64,000 bases of DNA, taken from the NCBI RefSeq assembly GCF_037120705.1, contig NZ_JAWLJU010000002.1, forward strand, positions 1,674,001 to 1,738,000, read 5' to 3'. This stretch comes from Pseudoalteromonas sp. UG3-2 (GTDB lineage Bacteria > Pseudomonadota > Gammaproteobacteria > Enterobacterales > Alteromonadaceae). Both the position numbers and the translations under genes were made by a program. Under the pieces are notes generated by a model that was given only the letters and a program-made list of their open reading frames with translations, searched no databases and was not told where the DNA came from. Shown piece after piece: positions 17,791 to 26,631 of this stretch (positions within the stretch are counted from its first letter, which is position 1; every line of letters begins with the position of its first letter).

Positions 17791-19164
17791 ATGGATATTG
17801 ATATTTTACATCACGGGGCCACCTCTGGAGTAACGGGCTCGTGCCATGAGTTACGGCTGGATAATAACCACAGTGTGCTAATTGATTGCGGCTTATTTCA
17901 AGGCTCGGAGTCAGACACTGACTTAGCCATTGAGTTTGATATTAGCAAGGTCGTTGCCTTAATCGTTACTCATTGTCATATTGATCATGTGGGACGCATT
18001 CCCTATTTACTTGCCGAGGGCTTTAAACAACCTATTTACTGCTCCGAGGCCACGGCTAAGTTACTGCCTATGGTCATCGAAGACGCATTAAAGGTTGGCG
18101 TAACGCGCGATCAGCAGCTGATCGATACTTGCTTAAAACTACTCAAAATACTTATAAAACCAATTGATTTTAAAACCTGGTTTGAACTCCCAGTTAACAA
18201 CGCAAGTAAACCGGTAAAAGCGAGGCTGCAAAGAGCTGGGCATATTCTTGGCTCTGCTTATGTAGAAGTTGAAATCGGCAAAAAGAACAATAATCACAGA
18301 GTGGTTTTTTCAGGTGATTTAGGCGCACCTTACACGCCCCTTTTGCCCTCGCCCAAAGCCCCCTATCGTGCCGATATCTTAGTAATCGAATCAACCTACG
18401 GAGATAAAAACCACGAGGGCCGGGCACACAGAGCAAAAACTTTAAAACGCGTAATAGAAAAAGCCACCGCCGACAACGGCGTGGTATTAATCCCCGCTTT
18501 TAGTATTGGCAGAACGCAAGAGCTACTGTATGAGCTTGAGCAAATTATTCACAATGCCCCTAAGCATTCAATGTGGCGAGAAATTGAAATCATTGTCGAC
18601 TCTCCCATGGCCGCCAACTTCACTGAGTTTTATATTGACTTTAAAGCCCTGTGGGATAATGAAGCGAAAAAGAAGGTCGCGCAAGGACGCCACCCCCTCG
18701 ACTTTTCCAGTGTTTATGCCATCGACTCTCACAGCACTCATATGGCCACTGTGAACTACCTTCGTAATCGCAATAAGCCCGCCATTGTTATTGCTGCCAG
18801 CGGCATGTGTAGCGGTGGTCGCATCGTAAACTATTTAGAAGCCTTTTTAGCTGACCCCACCGCCGATGTGATTTTTGTTGGCTACCAAAGCCAAGGTACC
18901 CTAGGCCGCGACATACAAACTTATGGCCCTAAGGGAGGTTATGTTTATATTGACCACCAGCGCATAAATATAAAAGCGCAAATACACACTATTAGCGGTT
19001 ATTCTGCCCATGCCGATCAAAAAGGGTTGCTGAGGTTTGTCACTGGTATGAAGAAAAAACCAAAACAAATCAAATTAGTACATGGTGATACCAATGCTAA
19101 GCAAGCGTTAAAACAGCAATACCAAGCGCAATTGCCCGGCACAGAGGTAATAATAGCCACCTAA
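17791..19164 (+). CDS. MBL-fold/beta-CASP RNA-processing exonuclease
   Basis: 457 residues. The metallo-beta-lactamase motif is THCHIDHVGR (H61, H63, D65, H66); the later metal ligands sit in AGHILGSAYVEVE and SGDLG. The beta-CASP part follows (ESTYGDKNHEGR, PAFSIGRTQELLYEL, IVDSPMAANFTEFY) and a C-terminal RMMBL segment with SGYSAHADQKGL. This is the CPSF73/Ysh1-like group, metal-dependent RNases acting on RNA 3' ends or as exonucleases; the cellular target in proteobacteria is not well known. AAGGA stands six bases before the ATG. galU follows 76 bp later on the same strand, with no terminator between. Confidence 0.9.
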   Translation: MDIDILHHGATSGVTGSCHELRLDNNHSVLIDCGLFQGSESDTDLAIEFDISKVVALIVTHCHIDHVGRIPYLLAEGFKQPIYCSEATAKLLPMVIEDALKVGVTRDQQLIDTCLKLLKILIKPIDFKTWFELPVNNASKPVKARLQRAGHILGSAYVEVEIGKKNNNHRVVFSGDLGAPYTPLLPSPKAPYRADILVIESTYGDKNHEGRAHRAKTLKRVIEKATADNGVVLIPAFSIGRTQELLYELEQIIHNAPKHSMWREIEIIVDSPMAANFTEFYIDFKALWDNEAKKKVAQGRHPLDFSSVYAIDSHSTHMATVNYLRNRNKPAIVIAASGMCSGGRIVNYLEAFLADPTADVIFVGYQSQGTLGRDIQTYGPKGGYVYIDHQRINIKAQIHTISGYSAHADQKGLLRFVTGMKKKPKQIKLVHGDTNAKQALKQQYQAQLPGTEVIIAT

Positions 19165-19240
19165 CCTATGGTTGCAACTCATGGTTGAAGCGCTAAAATA
19201 GCAAAATAATTTTGGAAATCCACTACAATATGGACTTTTT

Positions 19241-20137
19241 ATGAAAGCAGTTATTCCAGTTGCCGGCCTAGGCACACGTATGTTACCCATGACCAAAGCC
19301 ATCCCGAAAGAGATGCTGCCATTGGTAGATAAACCACTTATTCAATATATTGTTAATGAATGCGTTGCCGCCGGTATTAAGGAAATTGTGCTGGTTACAC
19401 ACTCGTCGAAAAATGCCATTGAAAACCACTTTGATACCAGCTTTGAATTAGAAGCCACATTAGAAAAACGAGTAAAGCGTAAGCTGCTTGATGAAGTGCG
19501 CTCTATTTGTCCTGACGATGTCACTATTATGCATGTTCGCCAAGGTGAGGCAAAGGGCTTAGGTCATGCGGTGTTATGTGCCAAACCCATTGTTGGAGAT
19601 GACGACTTTGTAGTGGTATTGCCGGATGTTATTTTAGATCAATATACTGCCGACCAAAGCAGCGAAAACCTTGCCGCTATGCTTAAGCGTTTTGAGCAGA
19701 CCCAGGCCAGCCAAATTATGCTAGAGCCGGTGCCCACTCAAGATGTTTGTAAGTATGGCATTGCCGATATAAACGGCGTAACCCTAAAACCCGGTGAGAG
19801 CAGCGCGATTAAATCAATGGTAGAAAAACCAGCGGTTGAAGACGCTCCTTCAAACTTAGCCGTGGTAGGCCGTTATGTGCTGTCAAAAAACATTTGGGCG
19901 CTATTGCAAAAAACCCCTATTGGTGCCGGCGGCGAAATACAACTTACCGACGCCATTGACATGCTAATGGAAAAAGAAACTGTTGAAGCGTTCCACATGA
20001 GCGGTGTATCGCACGACTGTGGCGATAAATTAGGCTACCTAAAAGCCATTGTAGAATATGCCGCAAGGGATGAACAATTGGGCGAAGAATTTAGCCAGTT
20101 CTTAAAGCGCTTTCAACAACTCAGCGTAGCCTCGTAA
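19241..20137 (+). CDS. galU: GalU, UTP-glucose-1-phosphate uridylyltransferase
   Basis: 298 residues, full length. N-terminal nucleotide-binding signature [25 protein letters not shown], followed by [34 protein letters not shown] and [10 protein letters not shown]. Makes UDP-glucose from UTP and glucose-1-phosphate in the cytosol. It supplies ugd (31197-32363) in the capsule operon and other glycan pathways. Its downstream gap is repeat cluster 6. Confidence 0.96.
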   Translation: MKAVIPVAGLGTRMLPMTKAIPKEMLPLVDKPLIQYIVNECVAAGIKEIVLVTHSSKNAIENHFDTSFELEATLEKRVKRKLLDEVRSICPDDVTIMHVRQGEAKGLGHAVLCAKPIVGDDDFVVVLPDVILDQYTADQSSENLAAMLKRFEQTQASQIMLEPVPTQDVCKYGIADINGVTLKPGESSAIKSMVEKPAVEDAPSNLAVVGRYVLSKNIWALLQKTPIGAGGEIQLTDAIDMLMEKETVEAFHMSGVSHDCGDKLGYLKAIVEYAARDEQLGEEFSQFLKRFQQLSVAS

Positions 20138-20149
20138 ACCCAACCCAAT

Positions 20150-21470
20150 CGCGATGTGCCTGATTTCCACATCGCGATATAAAATCATAAAAGACAATCT
20201 CGATATAAAATCGCTGCTACGAGATTGTGCATATGTTTAGAGCATCGAAATCAATAACCTCTCCAACCCCGTAGCAGCGGATTTATTCCGCGACCTCGTG
20301 ACCACAACACATAACCATAAACACAATCGCGATATAAAATCGCTGCTACGAGATTGTGCATTTGTTTAGAACACCGAAATCAATAACATCTCTGGGCCCG
20401 TAGCAGCGGATTCATTCCGCGACCTCGTGACCACAACACATAACCATAAACACAATCGCGATATAAAATCGCTGCTACGACATTGTGCATATGTTTAGAG
20501 CATCGAAATCAATAACCTCTCCAACCCCGTAGCAGCGGATTCATTCCGCGACCTCGTGACCACAACACATAACCATAAAGACAATCGCGATATAAAATCG
20601 CTGCTACGAGATTGTGCATATGTTTAGAGCATCGGGATCAATAACCACACCAAACCCGTAGCAGCGGATTCATTCCGCGACCTCGTGACCACAACACATA
20701 ACCATAAAGACAATCGCGGTGTGAAATCGCGCCTACCCCCTTTCTGTGTGGGACCGGCTTTACGCCGGGATCTCCTTGCGCGATGTAAAACCATAAAAAC
20801 AATCGCGATATAAAATCGCTGCTACGACATTGTGCATTTGTTTAGAACACCGAAATCAATAACCTCTCCGGGCCCCGTAGCAGCGGATTTATTCCGCGAC
20901 CTCGTGACCACAACACATAACCATAAACACAATCGCGATGTGAAATCGCGCCTACCCCCTTTCTGTGTGGGACCGCCTTTATGCCGGGATCTCCTTGCGC
21001 GATGTAAAACCATAAAAACAATCGCGATATAAAATCGCTGCTACGACATTGTGCATTTGTTTAGAACACCGAAATCAATAACATCTCTGGGCCCGTAGCA
21101 GCGGATTCATTCCGCGACCTCGTGACCACAACACATAACCATAAACACAATCGCGATGTGAAATCGCGCCTACCCCCTTTCTGTGTGGGACCGGCTTTAC
21201 GCCGGGATCTCCTTGCGCGATGTAAAACCATAAAAACAATCGCGATATAAAATCGCTGCTACGACATGGTGTGCGCGTTTCAAACTCCTAGCCCAACAAC
21301 ACCTCCAACCCCGTAGCAGCGGATTTATTCCGCGACCTCGTGACCACAACACATAACCATAAAGACAATCGCGATATAAAATCGCTGCTACGAGATTGTG
21401 CATATGTTTAGAGCATCGGAATCAATAACCACACCAAACCCGTAGCCGCGGATTTATTCCGCGACCTCAA
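20150..21470. repeat. REP cluster 6 (between galU and gloA)
   Basis: About 1.3 kb of GTAG-type inverted pairs and GCCGG hairpins (GGGACCGGCTTTACGCCGGGA). GTCA-headed elements appear to be absent here. The right part (20711 to about 21265) is a 218-219-bp unit repeated about two and a half times. It lies between two convergent genes. Confidence 0.92.
20711..21265. repeat. 218/219-bp tandem repeat within REP cluster 6
   Basis: CAATCGCG..GTGAAATCGCGCC at 20711 recurs at 20930 and 21148, each time followed by the same GCCGG hairpin and inverted GTAG pair; the third copy diverges near 21265. Again a compound unit duplicated head to tail. Confidence 0.85.
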
Positions 21471-21499
21471 ATTAAATATGCTGAGGTCATACCAAAATA

Positions 21500-21895
21500 T
21501 CAACCATATACGGCGGAACGTTCGATCACTTCAATTTCATACCCGTCAGGATCTTGGATAAAAAAGAACTTAGCCACTAGCTCATCACCGTTATAAAAAG
21601 ACTTTATCTCTCGGGGCTGGTAACCAAGCTCTGCGGCTTGCTGATGTAACGGTTTAAGGTCGTCGGCGGCAAACGCCAGATGGCCGTAGCCGTTGCCAAG
21701 ATCGTATGTTTGATCGCCCTTGTGGTTCCAAGTGAGCTCAAGCTCAAAGCTGGTCTCATCATTAGCTAAATAAATGAGCGAGAAATCATTGAAGTCGACG
21801 CGCCTTTTTACTCTAAGAGCAAACACATCGTGATAGAATTGAATAGAGCGATCGGCGTCTTTCACGCGGATCATACTATGGATCATTTTAGCCAT
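21500..21895 (-). CDS. gloA: GloA, lactoylglutathione lyase (glyoxalase I)
   Basis: 131 residues of the vicinal-oxygen-chelate fold: MIHSMIRVKDADRSIQFY, ELELTWNHKGDQTYDLGNGYGHLAF, FIQDPDGYEIEVIE. The four metal ligands are recognisable (His5, Glu in FELEL, His in GYGHLAF, Glu in GYEIEV), the pattern of the short Ni-type bacterial GloA. Converts the methylglyoxal-glutathione adduct to S-lactoylglutathione. AGAGGAA precedes the ATG. The start lies only 19 bases from the start of the divergent ribbon-helix-helix gene. Confidence 0.94.
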   Translation of the reverse strand: MAKMIHSMIRVKDADRSIQFYHDVFALRVKRRVDFNDFSLIYLANDETSFELELTWNHKGDQTYDLGNGYGHLAFAADDLKPLHQQAAELGYQPREIKSFYNGDELVAKFFFIQDPDGYEIEVIERSAVYG

Positions 21896-21914
21896 TATTT
21901 CCTCTGGAGACTTT

Positions 21915-22178
21915 ATGTGTGAACTCTACTCATCTACCGAGCCTAGTCGTTATGACATCAATAAACGCTCTATACGCATTCAAGGAGCAGTGACTAGCTT
22001 GGCACTCGAAAATGAAATATGGCAAACTCTCGAAACCATCGCCGATTCTGAGCAATTAAGTGTTGCAGAATTTATTTCAACGCTTTATCAAGAAGTAATT
22101 GAGCGCCACGGTAAAGTAAATAACTTGGCATCAATGCTTAGAGTTACGTGTTTAACTTACTTGAGGAATTATAAATAA
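21915..22178 (+). CDS. Small ribbon-helix-helix (RHH_4-type) protein
   Basis: 87 residues. KRSIRIQGAVTSLALENEIWQTLETIADSEQLSVAEFISTLYQEVIER...NLASMLRVTCLTYLR matches the RHH_4 family, with a basic strand (RSIRIQG) expected to insert in the DNA groove. Family members are small presumed DNA-binding proteins of unknown target. GGAG lies six bases before the ATG. Divergent from gloA with overlapping control regions; convergent with the recombinase-like gene, from which only 35 bp separate it. Confidence 0.8.
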   Translation: MCELYSSTEPSRYDINKRSIRIQGAVTSLALENEIWQTLETIADSEQLSVAEFISTLYQEVIERHGKVNNLASMLRVTCLTYLRNYK

Positions 22179-22194
22179 TAAAAGTCGCCATGAG

Positions 22195-22212
22195 GTAGTA
22201 ACGCATTACTAC
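22195..22212. terminator. Small inverted repeat between convergent genes
   Basis: GTAGTAA-CGCA-TTACTAC fills most of the 35-bp gap between two convergent stop codons. It is short and lacks a clear T-run on either strand, so a terminator role is only suggested by position. Confidence 0.35.
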
Positions 22213-22213
22213 A

Positions 22214-22891
22214 TTAATGCCTTGCCATAAAACGCTGCCACGTGGCATTTGGGTTGACCACACGAATAGGCGAGATAATCTGCTTTAACAGACCGTGCGG
22301 AGGCTGTGGTACTTCATATCCTTCCTGTTTAAGGCCCATTAAATACATAAAGCTAGCTTTGCTTCCATGCTGTATTGCTGAGATCCGAACCTGCTGTTCA
22401 AAATTAAGGCGCAAACTGCTAATTGCGGTTTTTAACCCTTGTTGATCAATATTTGGCAAACCTGTTTTTTGTAAATACCCCTGCCGTTCTCCTTCTCCAG
22501 AGAACCATATTCTCACTTTTTCACTGTAGCGGCCGGTTTTCGCGGGCAAATCGAACATTAAACGCTGCTGCCCTTGCTGTTTTATCATTGCCAAATAAGG
22601 CTCTAAGCCTGCCTGCCACAAAGCCGGATGGATTGGCACGTAACGTGGTTGGATTTTTCCGTGTGTTTGAAAGTGAAATAAGTGCACATGTTCTTTATGA
22701 TGGATATCATCTAGGGTAAGCGACCCCACCTCATCGCTATAAGCGCCGGTGTAGTAACACAACAGCGGCAGCCAAAAGTGCCAATGTTTGGGCTGTTCTC
22801 GCTTAAGCTTTTCATCGCCGTAAATATAACCATTAAATAGAGTATGAAGCTCCATGGCTGTAAATGCCCTGCGTCCTAAATGAGTTTTCAT
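22214..22891 (-). CDS. Degenerate tyrosine-recombinase-like protein (catalytic domain only)
   Basis: 225 residues resembling the catalytic half of a phage-type integrase: HWHFWLPLLCYYTGAYSDEVGSLTLDDIHH, then FQTHGKIQPRYVPIHPALWQAGLEPYL. The first catalytic arginine, normally in TGARxxE, is replaced by Tyr (GAYSDEV). I cannot find the HxLRH box or a clear C-terminal tyrosine nucleophile, and the N-terminal core-binding domain is absent. No ribosome site is visible before the ATG. It is therefore either a domesticated DNA-binding relative or a decaying remnant. A 20-bp inverted repeat with a six-base spacer lies 76 bp upstream. Confidence 0.65.
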   Translation of the reverse strand: MKTHLGRRAFTAMELHTLFNGYIYGDEKLKREQPKHWHFWLPLLCYYTGAYSDEVGSLTLDDIHHKEHVHLFHFQTHGKIQPRYVPIHPALWQAGLEPYLAMIKQQGQQRLMFDLPAKTGRYSEKVRIWFSGEGERQGYLQKTGLPNIDQQGLKTAISSLRLNFEQQVRISAIQHGSKASFMYLMGLKQEGYEVPQPPHGLLKQIISPIRVVNPNATWQRFMARH

Positions 22892-22966
22892 ACAAAAATT
22901 AATGTCTTATATCGATTCATAAAAGTTAAGTTTAGCGTTTTTTTACATTCTCTGGAAGCAATTGCA

Positions 22967-22986
22967 TCATAACAATAATGTTATGA
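22967..22986. repeat. Inverted repeat upstream of the recombinase-like gene
   Basis: TCATAAC-AATAAT-GTTATGA: seven-base perfect arms around a six-base spacer, the geometry of a dimer operator or of a tyrosine-recombinase core site. It lies 76 bp upstream of the recombinase-like gene. Confidence 0.45.
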
Positions 22987-23029
22987 GCGTGAGTTTATTC
23001 CTCAAGGCTAGGTGTACATTATAAAAATA

Positions 23030-24445
23030 GTCGAGATGTAAAATCGCGCCTACACCAGGCCGTCATTCCGGACTTGATCCGGAATCTATGTAAATCATTG
23101 CGATATAAAACCATAAAAACAATCGCGATGTGAAATCGCTGCTACGTCATCGTGCATGTATCGAAAGCACCAACCATAACACCACCACCCTCGTAGCAGC
23201 GGATTCATTCCGCGACCTCGTGTCCACAGCGCATAACCATAAAGAAAAACGCGATGTAAAATCATGGTAATAATCGCGATATAAAACCATAAAAACAATC
23301 GCGATATAAAATCGCTGCTACGACACTGTGCATGTGTTTAGAACATCGAAATTAATAACCACACCGGGCCCGTAGCAGCGGATTCATTCCGCGACCTAAT
23401 GACCACATCACATAACCATAAAAGCAATCGCGATATAAAATCGCTGCTACGAGATTGTGCATATGTTTAGAGCACCTAAATCAATGACCACACCGGGCCC
23501 GTAGCAGCGGATTTATTCCGCGACCGCGTGACCACAACACATAACCATAAAAACAATCGCGATATGAAATCGCGCCTACCATAGCTCGTCGATCCGGATT
23601 TGATCCGTAGCCCAGTAAAACAATCGCGATATAAAATCGCTGCTACGAGATTGTGCATATGTTTAGAGCACCTAAATCAATAACCTCTCCGAGCTCGTAG
23701 CAGCGGATTTATTCCGCGGACCCAATGGACCCTGAATCAAGTTCAGGGTGACGGTGTGGTTCAGGGTGACGAGTTTTGTGGGACCGGCTTTATGCCGGGA
23801 TCTCTTTGCGCGATATAAAATCGCGCCTACACCAGGCCGTCATTCCGGGCTTGATCCGGAATCCATGTAAACAATCGCGATGTGAAACCATGAAAACAAT
23901 CGCGATGTGAAATCGCTGCTACCATAGCTCGTCGCTCCGGACTTGATCCGGAGTCTATGGTTACCTTGTCACTGCCCTTTCAGATGGACCCTGAATCAAG
24001 TTCAGGGTGACGAGTTTTGTGGGACCGGCTTTACGTCGGGATCTTTTAGCGCGATATAAAATCGCGCCTACACCCTTTCTGTGTGGGACCGGCTTTACGC
24101 CGGGACCTCCTTGCGCGATATAAAACCATAAAGACAATCGCGATATAAAATCGCTGCTACGAGATTGTGCATGTGTTTAGAGCACCTAAATCAATGACCA
24201 CACCGGACCCGTAGCCGCGGATTTATTCCGCGACCGCGTGACCACAACACATAATCATAAAAACAATCGCGATATGAAATCGCTGCTACGAGATTGTGCA
24301 TGTGTTTAGAGCACCGAAATCAATAACCTCTCCGGGCTCGTAGCAGCGGATTCATTCCGCGACCTCGTGACCACAACACATAACCATAAACACAATCGCG
24401 ATGTAAAATCGCGCCTCCCCCCTTTTATGTGGGGCCGGCTTTATA
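23030..24445. repeat. REP cluster 7
   Basis: About 1.4 kb carrying all element types: GTAG inverted pairs (at least six), GCCGG hairpins (at least four), two CCCTGAATCAAGTTCAGGG hairpins and several CCGGA-CTTGA-TCCGG hairpins, some imperfect (CCGGATTTGATCCG, CCGGGCTTGATCCGG). It spans the gap between the divergently oriented recombinase-like gene start and the 3' end of the lipoprotein gene. No gene is credible. Confidence 0.92.
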
Positions 24446-24510
24446 CCAGGAGCTCGTGGCTGTAAAAATATTGGTGTGATGTGCAGCTTGCGATTGTAGC
24501 AGGCGGGAAA

Positions 24511-24553
24511 GGGTTGTGGGGTTGTGGGGTTGTGGGGTTGTGGGGTTGTGGGG
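24511..24553 (+). repeat. GGGTTGTG tandem repeat, potential G-quadruplex
   Basis: Five perfect 8-bp copies of GGGTTGTG plus a final GGG, preceded by GGGAAAGGG-like sequence. The strand has at least five runs of three or four G separated by TTGT, enough for an intramolecular G-quadruplex, and the copy number could vary by slippage. Confidence 0.9.
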
Positions 24554-24581
24554 ATATGTTTAGCTAGGTATAAATTGAACA

Positions 24582-24611
24582 AAAAAATGCCGGCGGATGC
24601 CGGCATTTTTG
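24582..24611 (-). terminator. Intrinsic terminator after the lipoprotein gene
   Basis: AAAATGCCGGC-GGAT-GCCGGCATTTTT: a strong GC stem flanked by A and T runs, so it can act on both strands. It lies about 30 bp after the stop of the minus-strand lipoprotein gene. Confidence 0.88.
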
Positions 24612-24641
24612 TATACTCGATGGTTTATGGCTAATTACTTA

Positions 24642-26288
24642 TTAGCTGCCGCCTGTAGTACCAGTTGAACCAGTTGTAGTGTCACACTGGAACTGGAATT
24701 GTTGGCTGTAAGTTTCACTGTCTACGTCAGTTAGCTCGATAACGTTAGACTGACCGTCTGCAAGTTGCAGGCCACGGAAATTAACGGTAACTGTGTAATC
24801 TGAACCATCACGGATGTTGTCCATTAGGAAAGTACCATCGCTCTCAGCCAGCTTGTTGCGAGCAGCTTTACGTGTACCTGTGCGCTTAAACTTAATTTTA
24901 GAAGCAGTTACGTCTACTTCAACATCGTTGTCTGCTGCACAAACACCTGTTAGTTCAAGCGTTTTGTCGATTGACGTGTAAGGTGCTGTTAAAGGTGTAT
25001 CGATTGAACCACATACGCCAATTTCACCAAGTGTATTTGCAGAGTCAACTGTGCTTGAGTCAAACCAAACTGAACCTTCAACGTCGGTTACAAATACACG
25101 AGCTTCTGCGCTATCTGATACACCAAAACGTGAAATCAAACCTGCTGGTAAACCTTGTTCAAATACTGTTAAAGGCATACCAAAGAAGGCAAAATCGTTA
25201 GTGAACATGCTTACGAACAGTGGGCCGTTTGTAGTGTCACCGCCAGAAGCGTCAATTGTCATGCCATCAGTACAAACTGCCGACTGCTTGTTAATAGCAA
25301 AGAACGTTAAGTGATCTGTATCAAAAGTTAGTTTGCCGTCTGTAAAGCTAACGTCAAAATCTTCGTCGGTCCACGTTGCCTTATCTTCGTCATAAGAACT
25401 AACCGTTAAATCATCAGCAGAAGTTGTACCTTCTGGTGCTGCCATAGCAACATTTAAAGTACCGCCCTCAAACTGCTTAACTTTACGCTCGCCTAGAGTT
25501 AGAGTAACGTCAGAAACAGAAACAGGTGACTTAACAGTTTGGCTGTCGCCGCTGTTTAGACCTTCTGGTACGATTGAGATAGCGTTACGAGAACCAGCTT
25601 TTGCACCAGTAACATTTAGCTGCAAGTTATCACCAGCAACAATTTCGCCGTCAGCGTCTTTAAGAGTAGTACCAGCAGCTAAAGTTGCAGTAGCTAGAGC
25701 TGTGTCGTCTGCGTTTGCAGAAGCAGCAACAGCCTCTGTAGTTGTGCCATCGGCAGCAGCTACGGTTTCAGAGGCTTCAGCCACGTCGTCAACTAGTTTA
25801 GAAACCAACGGCAGCTGTACGTTTAGTACGCTTTCATCACCAGCTAGGCTAAAGTCGACATTAAACGACTTAGAGAAGTAGCCATCGGCCATAACAGCAA
25901 CAGTTACAGAGTCAATATCTGCGTCGTCTTTAAGGCGGAATGCAAAAGAGCCTTCTTCGCCAGTTTCGATTGAGGTAACCGCTTCGCCGTCTTCGTTCAG
26001 GATGTTAGTAGATGCTTCGCCGTTTTCAAAGAAGTGAACGGTTGCATTGATCGCATCACCAGCTTCGATTGCGTCATCGCCTGAACCATAGTCGTCACTA
26101 GCAACAACTGCTGCGCTTACTAAGAATGAGATAGCCTCTGGTTTTTCTGGAGCTACTACTACCGGATCAGTAGGCTCTGGTGGCGGTGGAGTTACTGTTA
26201 CGTTGTTATCATCATCGCTAAAACAGCCAGAAAGCATTAACGCTGAAGCGACAGACAATGCGAGTAGAGATTTTTTGTTCGCAATCAT
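24642..26288 (-). CDS. Large lipoprotein of unknown function
   Basis: 548 residues. Lipoprotein signal with LMLSGC, lipidated Cys22, followed by an acidic linker and a Pro-rich stretch (TPPPPEPTDP). The remainder is acidic, Ala/Thr/Asp-rich and predicted to be mostly beta: a carboxypeptidase-regulatory-like portion (GSFAFRLKDDADIDSVTVAVMADGYFSKSFNVDF) and a similar one near the C-terminus (DGTFLMDNIRDGSDYTVTVNFRGLQL). Few cysteines besides paired ones in the C-terminal half. It ends in a Gly/Thr/Ser tail. AGGA stands seven bases before the ATG. I do not recognise the family; a surface or outer-membrane location is likely. Own promoter region and terminator, so probably a single gene. Confidence 0.85.
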   Translation of the reverse strand: MIANKKSLLALSVASALMLSGCFSDDDNNVTVTPPPPEPTDPVVVAPEKPEAISFLVSAAVVASDDYGSGDDAIEAGDAINATVHFFENGEASTNILNEDGEAVTSIETGEEGSFAFRLKDDADIDSVTVAVMADGYFSKSFNVDFSLAGDESVLNVQLPLVSKLVDDVAEASETVAAADGTTTEAVAASANADDTALATATLAAGTTLKDADGEIVAGDNLQLNVTGAKAGSRNAISIVPEGLNSGDSQTVKSPVSVSDVTLTLGERKVKQFEGGTLNVAMAAPEGTTSADDLTVSSYDEDKATWTDEDFDVSFTDGKLTFDTDHLTFFAINKQSAVCTDGMTIDASGGDTTNGPLFVSMFTNDFAFFGMPLTVFEQGLPAGLISRFGVSDSAEARVFVTDVEGSVWFDSSTVDSANTLGEIGVCGSIDTPLTAPYTSIDKTLELTGVCAADNDVEVDVTASKIKFKRTGTRKAARNKLAESDGTFLMDNIRDGSDYTVTVNFRGLQLADGQSNVIELTDVDSETYSQQFQFQCDTTTGSTGTTGGS

Positions 26289-26631
26289 GATTAGTCCTTG
26301 TTTCCTTTAAAGTATCACGTGCTCAATGCACAGTTACAAATTGTTACGCTAAGCATATTCAATGCACGCGTACTAATAAATTCATTTAATACAGGGACTT
26401 TCTTCCCTGATTAGGGCCTACGAGTTACTGCTACGCAGTGGCAAGCAAATTTCCCAAGCCTTTAGAAATTTAGCACAGATAGTATGCACTGCCAAACAAC
26501 CCCTTTAATTTCTTTTATAGGTTACTACCAGCGTGTTTAATAAACAACCTCTTAATGGTAGCCATTTACAAAATAATAAGTGTTTTGCTAATTTGGTTAC
26601 ATTTTTGTTCCCAAACTACCTAAAGCTACTA
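26289..26631. other. Intergenic region between yjbH-like and lipoprotein genes
   Basis: 343 bp with no gene and no REP elements of the kind seen elsewhere. Small inverted repeats are present (CAGGG..CCCTG at 26392-26409; ACTGC-TAC-GCAGT near 26425), neither followed by a T-run. It should hold the terminator of the upstream operon and the lipoprotein promoter, but I cannot assign them. Confidence 0.5.
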
